Assembly (NCBI GenBank): GCA_024721275.1
Contig: JAMPIX010000002.1
Location: 183,009 to 247,008, forward strand
DNA: 64,000 nt
Source: Mycoplasma sp.
GTDB taxonomy: Bacteria; Bacillota_I; Bacilli_A; Mycoplasmatales; Metamycoplasmataceae
Direction of reading: 5' to 3'
This document shows, in pieces, positions 35,478 through 46,157 of the stretch (the stretch's first letter is position 1; every line of letters starts with the position of its first letter). The position numbers and the translations under genes were made by a program. Below the pieces are notes generated by a model. It was given only the letters and a program-made list of their open reading frames with translations. It searched no databases and was not told the DNA's origin.

Positions 35478-36021
35478 TTTAGAAAGTAAACTTAATGGGG
35501 CTTCATTCAACACGATTGGAACTAATGCAAATTCATATATTGAAAAATATATTAAAAGCATCGGAAATATAAAATCTTTTTTAATTTACAATTGAAAATT
35601 AATTGATAAAAATAATAATGATTTTTTATCTTTCACAAGCGAATCTACAACAAGACAATTTATCAATACACTTATTGCATTCGGTTTTATTGAATTAGGC
35701 GTTGGAAAATATATAGTTAAAAAAAATAAATTCAATTTTGAACATGTTACAAAAAACATTTTCAAATATGATTCAAACAAAGTTGTTAACTCAATTAGGC
35801 AGAGTAGAATAATATCTTTTTTATATAAAGTGGATTTAATAAATTCTAGTAATTTTAAGAAATTAAACATAAAAGGAAAAAAAGGATTGACCAAGGAAAT
35901 TTCATTAAAAAGAGAAGCAAGTAGATGAGAAATCGAAGCTGCAAAAGATTCTAAAAAAGAAGCAATGATATTAAAAAAAATAATAGAAGATTACAAATTT
36001 GAAAAGAGGAATAATGAATAA
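35470..36021 (+). CDS. hypothetical protein between methyltransferase and DUF262 gene
   Basis: This 183-residue soluble protein is not recognised. Residues about 45-75 (FTSESTTRQFINTLIAFGFIELG) have the look of a winged-helix DNA-binding unit, and the C-terminus is rich in Lys and Glu (about 140-183), probably a long helix. It overlaps the methyltransferase gene by 8 nt, with AGAGGTGA inside that gene as ribosome binding site, and overlaps the next gene by 8 nt. Tight coupling suggests a functional part of the cluster, for example a specificity or regulatory subunit. Confidence 0.75.
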
Positions 36022-38254
36022 TATTGAATTAAATTACAGAAAATTAAATGATGAATACGGAGTATTCTTAGATAATCAAAGAGAATTATTTGATCGAATG
36101 TATGTAGAAATTAAAAAATATGAAAATGGAAATATGAAAATTAGTGGAGAATTTAGAAAAATACTTGAAAACATCTTTGCTACAAAATTCAAATATAGTG
36201 AAGGAACACTTAATGCAAATATTAAAAAATTAACAAATCAAGTTTATGTACCGCCAGTTATAACTCAGGCACTTTACATTATTAAATTCAACGGAAATAA
36301 TGATTCTCATGAAAGATTTGAGGATGGATATGAAATAGATCCTAAAATTGTTGCAGAAGAAACTTTCAGATCAATGTGATACGTTTTAAAGTGAATTGCT
36401 TTAAACGGGAAAGAAGACTTTGATTTTAAATATAAGGAAAGTGCTAGTGAAATAAAATATAATGAAAATTTATCAAATGTTAAAAATGATTTTAGAGCAC
36501 AAAAACTAACAATGTCACAATTAATTTTTAAAGAAGGATATTCGTTTAGCATTCCTTCTTATCAAAGAGATTATAAATGAGGAGTCGAAGAAAATATAAG
36601 TAAATTATTTAATGATTTACTTCAAAGAACAAAAGATAAAAAAACACATTATTTAGGATCCATAGCAGTATCAATAGATTCAAATAAAAAAATTATAAAA
36701 ATAATAGATGGTCAACAAAGAATTTCAACTTTTCTTTTATTGATAAAAGCATTTATTAGAGTTTATGAAGAAAAAGGAATTATTTTTAGCAAAGAATTAG
36801 AAGATTTTAAAATAAAGAAAATTAAAACAATTTATAAAAACAAAGACATACTTGAAGTTCAAAGATCATTGAAAAAAGTTCTTTTAGATATAAAGATAGG
36901 AAATAAAGAAAATAAACTACCTGAAAAAAATTATGAATTTTTTGTAATGAAATTAAATGAATTAAATATTTCTCAAGTAGAAGAAATGTTCAATACTTTT
37001 ACTACAGGTTTTATTATTGCGTTATTAACTTTCGATACAAATAATTCACCTGAAGTAGAAATGGATATTTTTGAAAATTTAAATACTGGTGGAGTCAAAT
37101 TAAGTGAATGAGATTTAATAAGAAATTATTTATTTTCACAAACATCTCTTGAATTATTCTTAGAACAAGAAGATGAAATTAATAGATCTATAAATAGAAA
37201 TATTTTAATTCCGTTAAATACTGCAACAAACAATAAATCAGATAAAGTTATTAATTCAATGTTTGAAATTTTTAATAGAATTAAATCAATTGAATGAAAA
37301 AGAAATAACAATGGAAATTTACCAAACTTTAAAAGAACTTATGATGGTTTTAAATTTCTTTGAAGTAGAAAAAGAAAGTTTCAAACATTAAATGAATTTA
37401 ATGATCAATTATTAAAAATAAATGAATTAATTCTGATGTTTATTGAATTAAAATATTCTGAAAAAATTATTAATTCAAAACTAAATCCTTATAGTCATAT
37501 TTTAAAAACTGTAAATAGAGATGATGTAATGCCACTGTTAATGATTTCATTAAAAGAGTATTGTCAATTAGAAAATGGAGAAGTTATAAGAGTTGGTGAA
37601 AATTTTATAAAAATATTGAGAATAATCGAATCTTATTATGTAAGATCTGAAGTATATGGAAATAACCTTTCACAATTCTATGATATTTTTCTAATGCAAA
37701 TAGATAATTTCAATAATATTGAAACAAGATTATTTAAACATATTAAACAAGATTCATATGTGCCATTTGTTTCAGATAGTCAATTTGAAGAATTTATTGG
37801 ACAAAGAAGATTAAGAAAAACAACATTAACTTCAATTCTTACACATCTTGAATTAATGTCCAGAGGAATAAGTTTAGGAGAACATGTAAATATTTCTTTA
37901 AATAATTCACATGAACATATATTGGCAAAAAAATTAGACTTTAATAAATATGATGATTACAAAAAAATAAACAAAACACAATATGAGGAATTACAAAGAA
38001 ATTATTTAGATTCATTAGGTAATGCATTAATATTATCTACAAAAGCAAATAGTAAAGCAAGTAATAAACCATTTATTGAAAAAATAAGTTATTACAAAGA
38101 ATCATCAATGCTTTCTAAAGGCTTAAAAGGTAAATCAAATACTCTTATACCTGACCTGACAAGCGAAAAGAAATTTACATATAAAGATGTTAAAAAGAGA
38201 GCTAAAATTATCGCTGAATATGTAATAAAAAATAAAATATATTACAATGAGTAA
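36014..38254 (+). CDS. DUF262/DUF1524 protein with N-terminal DUF4145-like region
   Basis: This 746-residue protein starts with about 165 residues that resemble DUF4145 (DPKIVAEETFRSMWYVLKW). Then DUF262 follows with IPSYQRDYKW and DGQQRISTFLLL near residue 231, and DUF1524 with SHEHILAKKLDF near residue 635 and LGNALILSTKANSKASNKPF. The HEH of the nuclease-like site is kept although the usual Pro after it is Ala. An AAAAGAGGA ribosome binding site decides the start. It closes the plus-strand operon and is followed by a terminator. Like its relatives it may restrict foreign DNA. Confidence 0.85.
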
Positions 38255-38274
38255 TAAGAAATATTATTTATTAA

Positions 38275-38298
38275 AAAAAGGACTTAGTAGTCCTTTTT
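38275..38298. terminator. bidirectional terminator after the DUF262 gene and ptsI
   Basis: AAAAAGGACT and AGTCCTTTTT form a 10-bp stem around a TAGT loop. It ends the plus-strand DUF262 operon and, from the other side, ptsI. Confidence 0.8.
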
Positions 38299-38321
38299 AA
38301 TTTGTGCTTTAAAAAAATTAA

Positions 38322-40034
38322 TTATTTAATTGTTTCTAATATTTTTTTAACGTCTTCTTGTGTTTCAGCTTCATCTAATATTTTGTCAACAATATTTTTC
38401 ATATCTTTCATGTCTAATTCAGATATTTGTTTTCTAGCTTGAAGTATTGAAGTAGCAGACATTGAGAATTCATCTAATCCCATTCCAAGAAGTAAAGGAA
38501 TTGCATTAGGATCTCCAGCCATTTCACCACACATACCAACAAAGATATTTTCTTTGTGTCCGCCATCTATTGTCATTTTAATTAATTTTAAAATAGAAGG
38601 ATTTAACGGTTGATATAAATAAGAAACTTTTTCGTTCATTCTATCTGCTGCCATTGAATATTGCATAAGGTCATTTGTTCCTATTGATAAGAAGTCAACG
38701 TATTTAGCAAACTTATCTGCATGAATAGCTGCAGAAGGTATTTCAACCATCATTCCAACTTCTAAGTTATCATTAAAAGCAATTTTTTCTTTTTTAAGTT
38801 CAGCTTTACATTCATCTAAAACTTTTCTCGCAGCTTTTATTTCACCAATTGTTGCAATCATTGGGAACATAATTGAAATCTTTCCAAATGCACTAGCTCT
38901 TAAAAGAGCTCTTAATTGAGTTTTGAATATATCTTTTTTATCTAAAGTAAATCTAACTGCTCTATGTCCTAAGAAAGGATTCATTTCTTCATCAAATTTA
39001 AAATATTTAAGTTGTTTATCTCCACCAATATCTAAAGTTCTAACAATTACTCTTTTGTTTTTAGGGAATTTTTCTACAACAGTTTTATAAGCATTAAATT
39101 GATCTTCTTCACTTGGTCAATTACTTGCATCCATGTATAAAAATTCAGATCTAAATAAACCAATTCCTTCTCCATCGTTTTCTAGTACTGATTGAACATC
39201 ATTAACTCCACCGATATTAGCAACTAATTCAACTTCATGTCCATCTTTTGTTTTTGATTCTTTTCCAATAAAAGTTTTTAAAATTTCTTTTTCTTTTTCA
39301 AATTCTTTTATTTTATTTTCATATTCTTTAATTGTTGCAGCATCTGGATTAGCAATTACTAAACCATTATTTCCATCTATTATTATTGATTCATCTTGTT
39401 TTACCGAAGATAGTATTGTTTTAAGACCTAAAACAGCAGGTATTTCTAATGATCTTGCCATAATTGCTGCATGAGAAGTTCTACCACCGATGTTTGTTGC
39501 AAATCCTAATACGAATTTTTTATTCATTTGTGCTGTTTCAGAAGGAGTAATATCATTAGCTATTAAAACAACTTCTTCATCAATTGCAGATATGTCATGA
39601 ACTTTTTGTCCTGAAGCAATTAAAAGCATTCTTTTTGAAACATCTTTTACATCAGCTGCTCTTTCTTTGAAATATGCATCGTCCATATTTGCAAATGTAT
39701 CATGATATTTATCAAATATATCTTTTAGAGCATACATAACTGATGTATTTTCATTTTTAATCATTGCTTCAACTTCTTGCATGATTACTGGGTCGCCAAC
39801 TATTTGGATGTGAGCATCAAAAACACTAGCTTCTTCAGCTGATAAATTTTTTGATGCTTGTTCTTTTATTTTTAATAATTGTTTTTTTGTTTCTTCAACA
39901 ATCTCTTTTAAATGATTTAATTCTTTTTCTTGTCCTTTTGATTCTTTTATAATGTTTATTTTTGGTTCTTCAAGTATAAATGCTTTAGCTATTTTAATTC
40001 CTTGAGAAGCCGCTATTCCGTTTAGTTTATTCAT
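38322..40034 (-). CDS. ptsI: PTS enzyme I (phosphoenolpyruvate-protein phosphotransferase)
   Basis: This 570-residue cytoplasmic enzyme takes phosphate from PEP and gives it to HPr to drive sugar uptake. It starts [19 protein letters not shown]; the phosphorylated His is H188 in [13 protein letters not shown]. The C-terminal PEP-binding barrel shows [21 protein letters not shown] and [19 protein letters not shown] box 7 nt before the ATG and no ribosome binding site suggest a leaderless mRNA. ptsH lies upstream with its own terminator, so the two are transcribed at least partly apart. Confidence 0.97.
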
Positions 40035-40041
40035 AATACTA

Positions 40042-40047
40042 ATTATA
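40042..40047 (-). promoter_or_regulatory. -10 box of ptsI, leaderless type
   Basis: TATAAT on the minus strand with exactly seven bases (TAGTATT) to the ptsI ATG. Transcription would begin at or next to the start codon. It lies downstream of the ptsH terminator, which supports separate initiation. Confidence 0.55.
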
Positions 40048-40071
40048 TATAATTAGTACTGATTTATAGAT

Positions 40072-40100
40072 AAAAAAATAGACAAATTAATGTCTATTTT
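40072..40100 (-). terminator. terminator downstream of ptsH
   Basis: AAAATAGACA and TGTCTATTTT form a 10-bp stem with a 6-nt loop, followed on the minus strand by a T run. The same stem sequence recurs at 60751-60774 downstream of uvrB. Confidence 0.78.
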
Positions 40101-40117
40101 GAAAATAATTTTAAACT

Positions 40118-40396
40118 TTATTTTTTAGGTTCGCTTATGAATCCATTTTCAATTAATGTTGCAGTTATTTTTTCGTGAGCTGCATTTTCATCTGAACCTT
40201 CAATAACTAAAGTTATTTCTGTTCCAGTTGAAACTCCTAAAGCCATAATATTCATTATAGATTTAGCATTTGCTTCTTTTCCTTCGTGTAATAACTTAAC
40301 GTCTGATTCAAATTCTGATGCTACAGAAACTAAAATTGAAGCAGGTCTTGCGTGAAGTCCGATTGGATCGATTACTTTACTAACAATTTTTTTCAT
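40118..40396 (-). CDS. ptsH: HPr phosphocarrier protein
   Basis: This 92-residue protein carries phosphate from enzyme I to the sugar-specific EII complexes. H15 in GLHARPAS is the PEP-dependent site; S46 in AKSIMNIMALGV is the site for HPr kinase, which is encoded at 56200-57105. That links sugar uptake to ATP-dependent regulation. A GAAAGAGGAAAAA ribosome binding site precedes the start. Confidence 0.97.
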   Translation of the reverse strand: MKKIVSKVIDPIGLHARPASILVSVASEFESDVKLLHEGKEANAKSIMNIMALGVSTGTEITLVIEGSDENAAHEKITATLIENGFISEPKK

Positions 40397-40469
40397 TTTT
40401 TTCCTCTTTCTTTTATTAAATAAAAACTACATAAAATAGTCATATATATTATATATTAAATAATAAAAA

Positions 40470-41957
40470 TTACATTAAGGAAATGAATAACTTTATGAAT
40501 GTTAATTTTATTAAATAAAAGAAATTAATTTTTATCTTTTTAGGTTTATATTCAGTTGCTAAAGATAAATATTTTTCTTTTTTTGAAATAATTTTTTTAA
40601 TATCTTCACCTTCAATAAAAGTTTGAATTTCAAATTGTGAAAATAGTGATCTAATATCTAAATTCATTGTTCCAATATAAGAATATTTATCATCGAATAT
40701 TCCAAACTTAGAATGAATAAATGTATCTTTAACTTGATAAATTTTTATATTATATTCTGATAACATTCTTGCATAATGTTTACTTGCCATTAAAACAGTT
40801 TTTTTATCTGCTTTGTCTGGAATTATTATTTTTATATCAACACCAGATAGTGAAGCTGTTTTTAATGCAGAAAAAACTTCAGTAGAAGGAATTAAATAAG
40901 GAGTAGTTAGAAAAATAGATTTTTTAGAATTTAAAATTCATTTAACAATTAAATCTTGTAATATTGGTTCCTTATTTTCTGGTCCAGATTCAATCATAAG
41001 TAAATTGTTTTTACATTTTGTGTTTTCAATTATTGGTGCGTATTTTTTAAAATCTAATAATTCATTTGTTAATGAATATCAATCTTGAATAAATAATAAT
41101 GCATAACTTCTTACTATAGGTCCAGTTAGTTTTAAATGCATATCTAATCAATAACCAAACTTTTTAGACAAGTGTGCATATTCATCAGCAATATTTAAAC
41201 CACCAACAAAAATTGTTTCACTATCTATAATTGCAATCTTCTTGTGCAATCTAAATCCATTTGTTGCTCCAATAAAAGGGAAATAAGTTTCATTAAATTT
41301 AACAAGCTTAACACCAATCTTTTTTAAGTAATTGATTTTATGTCATGGCATTGCTCATGATCCAAATTCATCAACTATTAATTTTACTTCAACCCCTTCT
41401 TCTATTTTTCTTTTTAAAATATCTTCAAACTCTTGATAAATTTCTCCTGGCTTAAAAATGTAATATGTTAAATGAATAAATGATTTTGCATTTCTTAGCG
41501 AATTAAAAAGTTCTGTAAATTTTTCTGAACCAGTATCTAAAACTTGTAAGTTTCCTTTTTTAACCGGTCTATCAACAAAGCTAGCAATTCCTCTAATATA
41601 TTCAGATGAATCAATTGAACTAGATTCTTGTACATTAAATATTTCTTTATATTTTTTCTTATATTGTTTTTTTGTGATTCTATATTTGTAACGTCTTCCG
41701 AAAATAAAAAATGTAGCTGCTCCTAATCCTGGTAAAAGATTTATTATAAAGAATCAAGATACTTTTGCAAGTTCTTGTCTCGAAGATAATAAAAGTAATA
41801 ATGAAATCAAAATATTCAATACAAAGAAACACACAACTAAGATTGTCAATAAACTATAATCTGTTCTATCTCATACGTAATAAGTAATTAATCCAACTGA
41901 AATTAAAAAGGCAAAAATAATAATTACGTCATAAGTACTTTTAAAAAAGTTTTTCAT
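40470..41957 (-). CDS. cls: cardiolipin synthase
   Basis: This 495-residue phospholipase-D-type enzyme joins two phosphatidylglycerols to cardiolipin. Two N-terminal membrane helices are followed by two HKD motifs: LHKKIAIID in the middle and FIHSKFGIFDD near residue 405. It acts at the inner membrane. The end ILFIKLFISLM-like hydrophobic tail (KLTFIKLFISLM) may also touch the membrane. A TAAAAT box seven bases before the ATG and no Shine-Dalgarno site suggest a leaderless mRNA. Several TGA Trp codons. Confidence 0.94.
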
Positions 41958-41964
41958 ATTTTAT

Positions 41965-41970
41965 ATTTTA
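41965..41970 (-). promoter_or_regulatory. -10 box of cls, leaderless type
   Basis: TAAAAT on the minus strand, seven bases from the cls ATG, the same layout as ptsI, yvcK and uvrA. Confidence 0.45.
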
Positions 41971-41983
41971 CCCTATTGAATAT

Positions 41984-42009
41984 AAAAAAGCACCACATTA
42001 GTGATGCTT
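41984..42009 (-). terminator. terminator after the LemA/DUF3137 operon
   Basis: On the minus strand AAGCATCAC and GTGGTGCTT form a 9-bp stem (one G-U pair) around TAAT, followed by TTTTT. It ends the operon just before the cls promoter. Confidence 0.75.
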
Positions 42010-42035
42010 AATATATAAGTTTAATAATTAAATAA

Positions 42036-43229
42036 TTATTTTTTAACTTCTTTAAAGAATTTAACTTTTTCAAGATTATCAATTGCTGATATTACATTTA
42101 ACATAGTTGAGAAATCTTTGTTAAGTTCTTTTTTAGCAAATGTTTCATTTTTAAAAAACTTTGTTGGTCATTCAATGTGAAGGGGCATATCATATGCACC
42201 ACTAAATCCTTTTGTATTATTATCGAAAGCAAAAGCAACTTTTCCTTCAGATCCAACAGAAGACATCATGAATGGTAATGTTTTTTCTTGTAAATCTAAG
42301 AATAGACCTAATACATTTAATGAAAATTGTTTTCTTATTTCAATCGGTTCTTCATTTTGTACTTTTAAATCGAAATTTTCTTCAAAATCAATTGACTCTA
42401 ATTCAAATTCCAATTTCTTAAATGTTTTTTGGAATAAATTATCTCTTTTTGTAGTGAACTTTTTAGACTTAACTTTAAATGCACTTGGATAATGAGCGCT
42501 ATATGATGTAGTTGCAATTAAACCAGATCATAATGTTGAAACTTTTGTTTTATCTATTCTTGTTCTATTTCCGCTTTTATCTTTTACATAAACATAGTAA
42601 AAAAACTTAATGTCAACTCTTAAATTATAGAATTCAATCATTCCACCAGATTTTAATCTAACCGCCGCTCTTGTTGTTGTATGTAATTCTGCAAGTCTTT
42701 TATATGTATTTGGAGGCATAAATGCACCAAGTACATTTAATGCTCCTCTTCTTCTACCTGTAAATTCAGGAAGAATATTATAAGATTTTAAAACTGATCC
42801 TAATTCAATTGATGAATTTCTTTTAAATTTATCTATTCAAAAAGAATCTCATTGTGATCTTGTAGAAAATATTTTTTCAAAAGATCTAATTGCTCCTATT
42901 GGTAAATCGATTTGTTCAATTTCTCTATTCAATGTAGACTCAGTAATTATCTCTTCTATATCACTATTAACTTTTGGTAAATTTTTTAAAGCTGAAAAAA
43001 CTAATTCATCTGCAGCTTTTTGTCTTCTATGTTTATTTTGATTTGTATTATATGAAAAATATCAATATAAAATTCCTGGAATAATTGCAAAACAAGTTAA
43101 AACTATCAATGTTATTCTCTTTGGTTTTCATACTTTTTCATATTCTGCTTTTGCTGTTTCGTATTGACTATTAACAACAGATCATATTTTTTCACTATAA
43201 TCTCTTAGTTCTAATTTATTTTTTGCCAT
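42036..43229 (-). CDS. DUF3137 family membrane protein
   Basis: This 397-residue protein has a cytoplasmic start of about 35 residues, one or two membrane helices (around residues 39-62) and a long soluble region that fits DUF3137, a family of unknown function in Mollicutes and some Firmicutes. It follows the LemA gene with a 21-nt gap and shares its transcript; the pairing of LemA and DUF3137 is known from other mycoplasmas. Galanin-receptor or adhesion claims made for LemA relatives cannot be supported here. Several TGA Trp codons. Confidence 0.75.
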
Positions 43230-43250
43230 ATTTGAAAAAAAATCGAGATA

Positions 43251-43919
43251 TTAATCTCAACTAATTTCACCCTTTTCATTTTTTATTGGATTTTTTCTAT
43301 CTTCATCTTGTGCTTCAAACATTGGGTATGTCATAAGCTCTTCTCCAGTTTCTGGATCCTTTAATGATGATGCAGGAACATTTGCTGGGAATGATTTTAC
43401 TAAACCATTGTATTTTGCTGCTGCTGAATTGTAGAATCTTCTTGAGTTAGAAATTTCATCCTCTGTTTCCATTACAACTTTATCGAATTCAATAACTGCT
43501 GTATTTGCCTTTAAATCTGGATATGATTCTCTAACAACATTTAAAGCTGAAATACCAGCTAATATTGATTGTCCTTTTTCATTAATGTTTTGTCCAGTAC
43601 CACCTTGTCTTGTAGCTGCTGCTCTAGCGTTTGTTACATTTTGTAATACTGTTGCTTCATGTTTAAAGTATTTTTTTGTTGCTGAGAATACTGCTGCAAG
43701 TGCATTAGCTCTCTTTGTAAGTGCAATATCAATTGATTGATGAGCTTGAATAACTCTTTGATTTAATTTTATAACTGAATTACGTTTCCCTATATATCAA
43801 AAGATCGGAATTATTAATATCATTGATATAAAAACAACCGCTTTTGCTCCTCCAGAAGCTTGGATCTTAGTTGGTTTATTTCTAGTTTCCATAGCTTTTG
43901 CTGAATAATTTGATGCCAT
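43251..43919 (-). CDS. lemA: LemA family protein
   Basis: This 222-residue protein has a cytoplasmic N-terminus, one membrane helix (about residues 27-43, VVFISMILIIPIFWYIG) and an outer helical domain beginning RNSVIKLNQRVIQAHQSIDIALTKR, the LemA signature. The function is unsettled. AGGAGAAAAA precedes the start. It ends with a TGA Trp codon, Asp and TAA. The next gene downstream is a DUF3137 protein. Confidence 0.9.
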
Positions 43920-44047
43920 TTTTTCTCCTAAGCTTATTTAAAAATTTTTACTATAATAAGCAACTAAAATTATACACCAAAAATATATGGCAAATTAGTC
44001 CTAATATTAATTAAATATTTAAATTTATGAATTTTGGCATAAAAAAA

Positions 44048-44138
44048 TGGCGGAGTAGAAGGGACTCGAACCCCCGCGCCGATTGCTCGACCTACATCCT
44101 TAGCAGGGACGCCTCTTCACCAACTTGAGTACTACTCC
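44048..44138 (-). tRNA. tRNA-Ser (GCU)
   Basis: A 91-nt tRNA with the long variable arm of class II tRNAs and encoded CCA. Acceptor GGAGTAG pairs with CTACTCC; the anticodon loop CTGCTAA gives GCU, for AGU and AGC codons. It lies between the lemA operon and mgtE. Confidence 0.95.
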
Positions 44139-44156
44139 ACTCAAAAGTATTTTACA

Positions 44157-45557
44157 CTATAATGCGTAATATAGAATCATAATATTTATTGAAAAGAAAA
44201 TTATTGTTGATAGAGAATCTATCATAGTTGTTAATAATGGCGCTGCCATAACTGCTGGATCTTGTTTAAATAGCTTAGCAATTAATGGTAATAATGACCC
44301 AAGCATCTTTGCAACTATTATTACAACTCACAATGAAATTGATGCACCTAATGAAATTAGAAAGTAAGAAAACTCTATTGATTTATTTGCAATTAAGTAA
44401 TAAACTATTAATCTAATAAAATTAGCAATAGCTAATAATAGTCCAACAAAGAAGGAAACTCTAAATTCTTTTCATGAAATTGCTTTAACATCTTTAACTG
44501 TTACATCATTTGTGGCCAATGCTCTTGTTATAACAGTTGATGATTGAGAACCTGCATTTCCTGCTGAACCAGAAATTACAGGAATTATAGAAACTAATGC
44601 AGTTGTTAATGAAGCAATAGTTGCTTGTGTTTTTGTTGGATTTAAAGCATTGTTAGAAATATTAATAAAAACAGAGATTACTATTTGTGAAATTGTAGCT
44701 GAAACCATAAGTAAAACAAGTCATGAAAATCTTGATTGAACAAATTTCTTAATTGTTGTTTTTAAATATGGAGTATCAACCGTAGATATACCAGCCATTT
44801 TTTGAAAATCTTCTTCTGCTTCTTCAACAATTACATCAATAATGTCTTCAGAAGTAACAACACCTGCTAAAAAACCATTACTATCAACAACTGGTAATAA
44901 TGAATGATCATGTTTTTGGAATTGAATTGAACCAAATTCAACATCATCTGTTGTTTTAAGAGAAGCATTTATTTTTACTAAATCACCAACTTTTTTACTA
45001 GTATTTTTTTCAAAGAATAAATCATCTAATTTAACAACACCTTCGTATTTTCCATCTTTATCAGTAACAAAAATAGTACCTCAAACTTTACTATCTTCTC
45101 TTTGCTTTTTAATTTCAGAAAGAGCTTTAGTAATAGTCATGCTTTTTTTAAGTTTAATTATTTCAACAAACATTCTTGAACCAATTTGGTCTTCCTTATA
45201 TTTAAGAATTTTATTAATTATTTTTCTTTTTTCTTTTTCTGTATTCGAAATAATTTTTATAGCAATATTTGAAGGAACTTCTTCAATTAAATCTGCAATA
45301 TCATCTATATATAATTCATCAATTATATTTTTAGTTTCTTCACTTGATAAAGCATCAATTACTTTTTCTTGATATTCAACTTCTAGTTTAGAAAAAATAT
45401 CTGCTGAAATTTCAGCATCTAATAATCTAAAGAATAAGACCATTTGTCTTGTTGAAAGTTTTTCTAATGTGTCAGCGATGTCAGCAAATGGAATTTCTTT
45501 TGCTATTTCTCTAATTTTTTTAATTTTTTTTTGATTTATCGCTAGCTCTAATGTCAT
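44157..45557 (-). CDS. mgtE: magnesium transporter MgtE
   Basis: This 466-residue protein has the MgtE layout: an N-terminal helical domain, two CBS domains (about residues 130-250, including SLLPVVDSNGFLAGVVTSEDI), a connecting helix and five membrane helices. The pore signature is PVISGSAGNAGSQSSTVITRALA. The N and CBS domains sense Mg2+ and close the channel. It is 15 nt downstream of the c-di-AMP synthase gene and probably in one operon; c-di-AMP often controls ion channels. Several TGA Trp codons. Confidence 0.93.
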
Positions 45558-45572
45558 AATTATTCTCTAATT

Positions 45573-46157
45573 TTATGTAGCACTTAAGAAACTAAGTAAA
45601 GTTTCTTGAAACCCTTCTAATTTAACAGATGTGATTTTTGAATCATGTGCGATTGATACATCTCCTGTTTCTTCGGAAATAACAACAGTTATTGAATCTG
45701 ATTGCTCAGCAATTCCTAAAGCAGCTCTATGTCTTGCGCCATATTTATTTGAAATTGATGATTGAGTAATTTTGAAAAATGTTCCAGCAAATGCAACTTT
45801 ACTTTTAATAATTATTATTGCTCCATCATGTAATGGTGAATCTTTATTGAATAAAGAAATTAAAAGAGCACTAGAAATGTTTGCATCAATTTTTACACCA
45901 TCTGTTCTTAATTTTTCTAATGGAACTTTATTTTGAATTGTTATTATTGCACCAATTTTTCTTGCAGTTAAATATTTAACAGTATCATTTATTTGATGAA
46001 TTAATCTTATTCTTGAAGTTGTTCCTAAGTTTTCATAATTGCTGTGTTTAAACAAATATCTAAAGAATGAAATTAAATAATTTATTAAAATTAAACAGAT
46101 AATTATTCCTGTTGCAACTATTATAGTTATAAATAAAATAAAATTAGTTATATCCAT
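45573..46157 (-). CDS. cdaA: diadenylate cyclase (CdaA/CdaM type)
   Basis: This 194-residue enzyme makes the second messenger c-di-AMP from two ATP. The N-terminus has one membrane helix, as in the single-helix CdaM form of mycoplasmas rather than the three helices of CdaA. The catalytic motifs are DSPLHDGAIII (DGA) and GARHRAALGIAE (RHR). CdaR and GlmM, the usual neighbours, are missing. Its start lies inside the last 14 nt of the upstream membrane GGDEF-EAL-like gene, so the two are coupled. Confidence 0.93.
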   Translation of the reverse strand: MDITNFILFITIIVATGIIICLILINYLISFFRYLFKHSNYENLGTTSRIRLIHQINDTVKYLTARKIGAIITIQNKVPLEKLRTDGVKIDANISSALLISLFNKDSPLHDGAIIIIKSKVAFAGTFFKITQSSISNKYGARHRAALGIAEQSDSITVVISEETGDVSIAHDSKITSVKLEGFQETLLSFLSAT

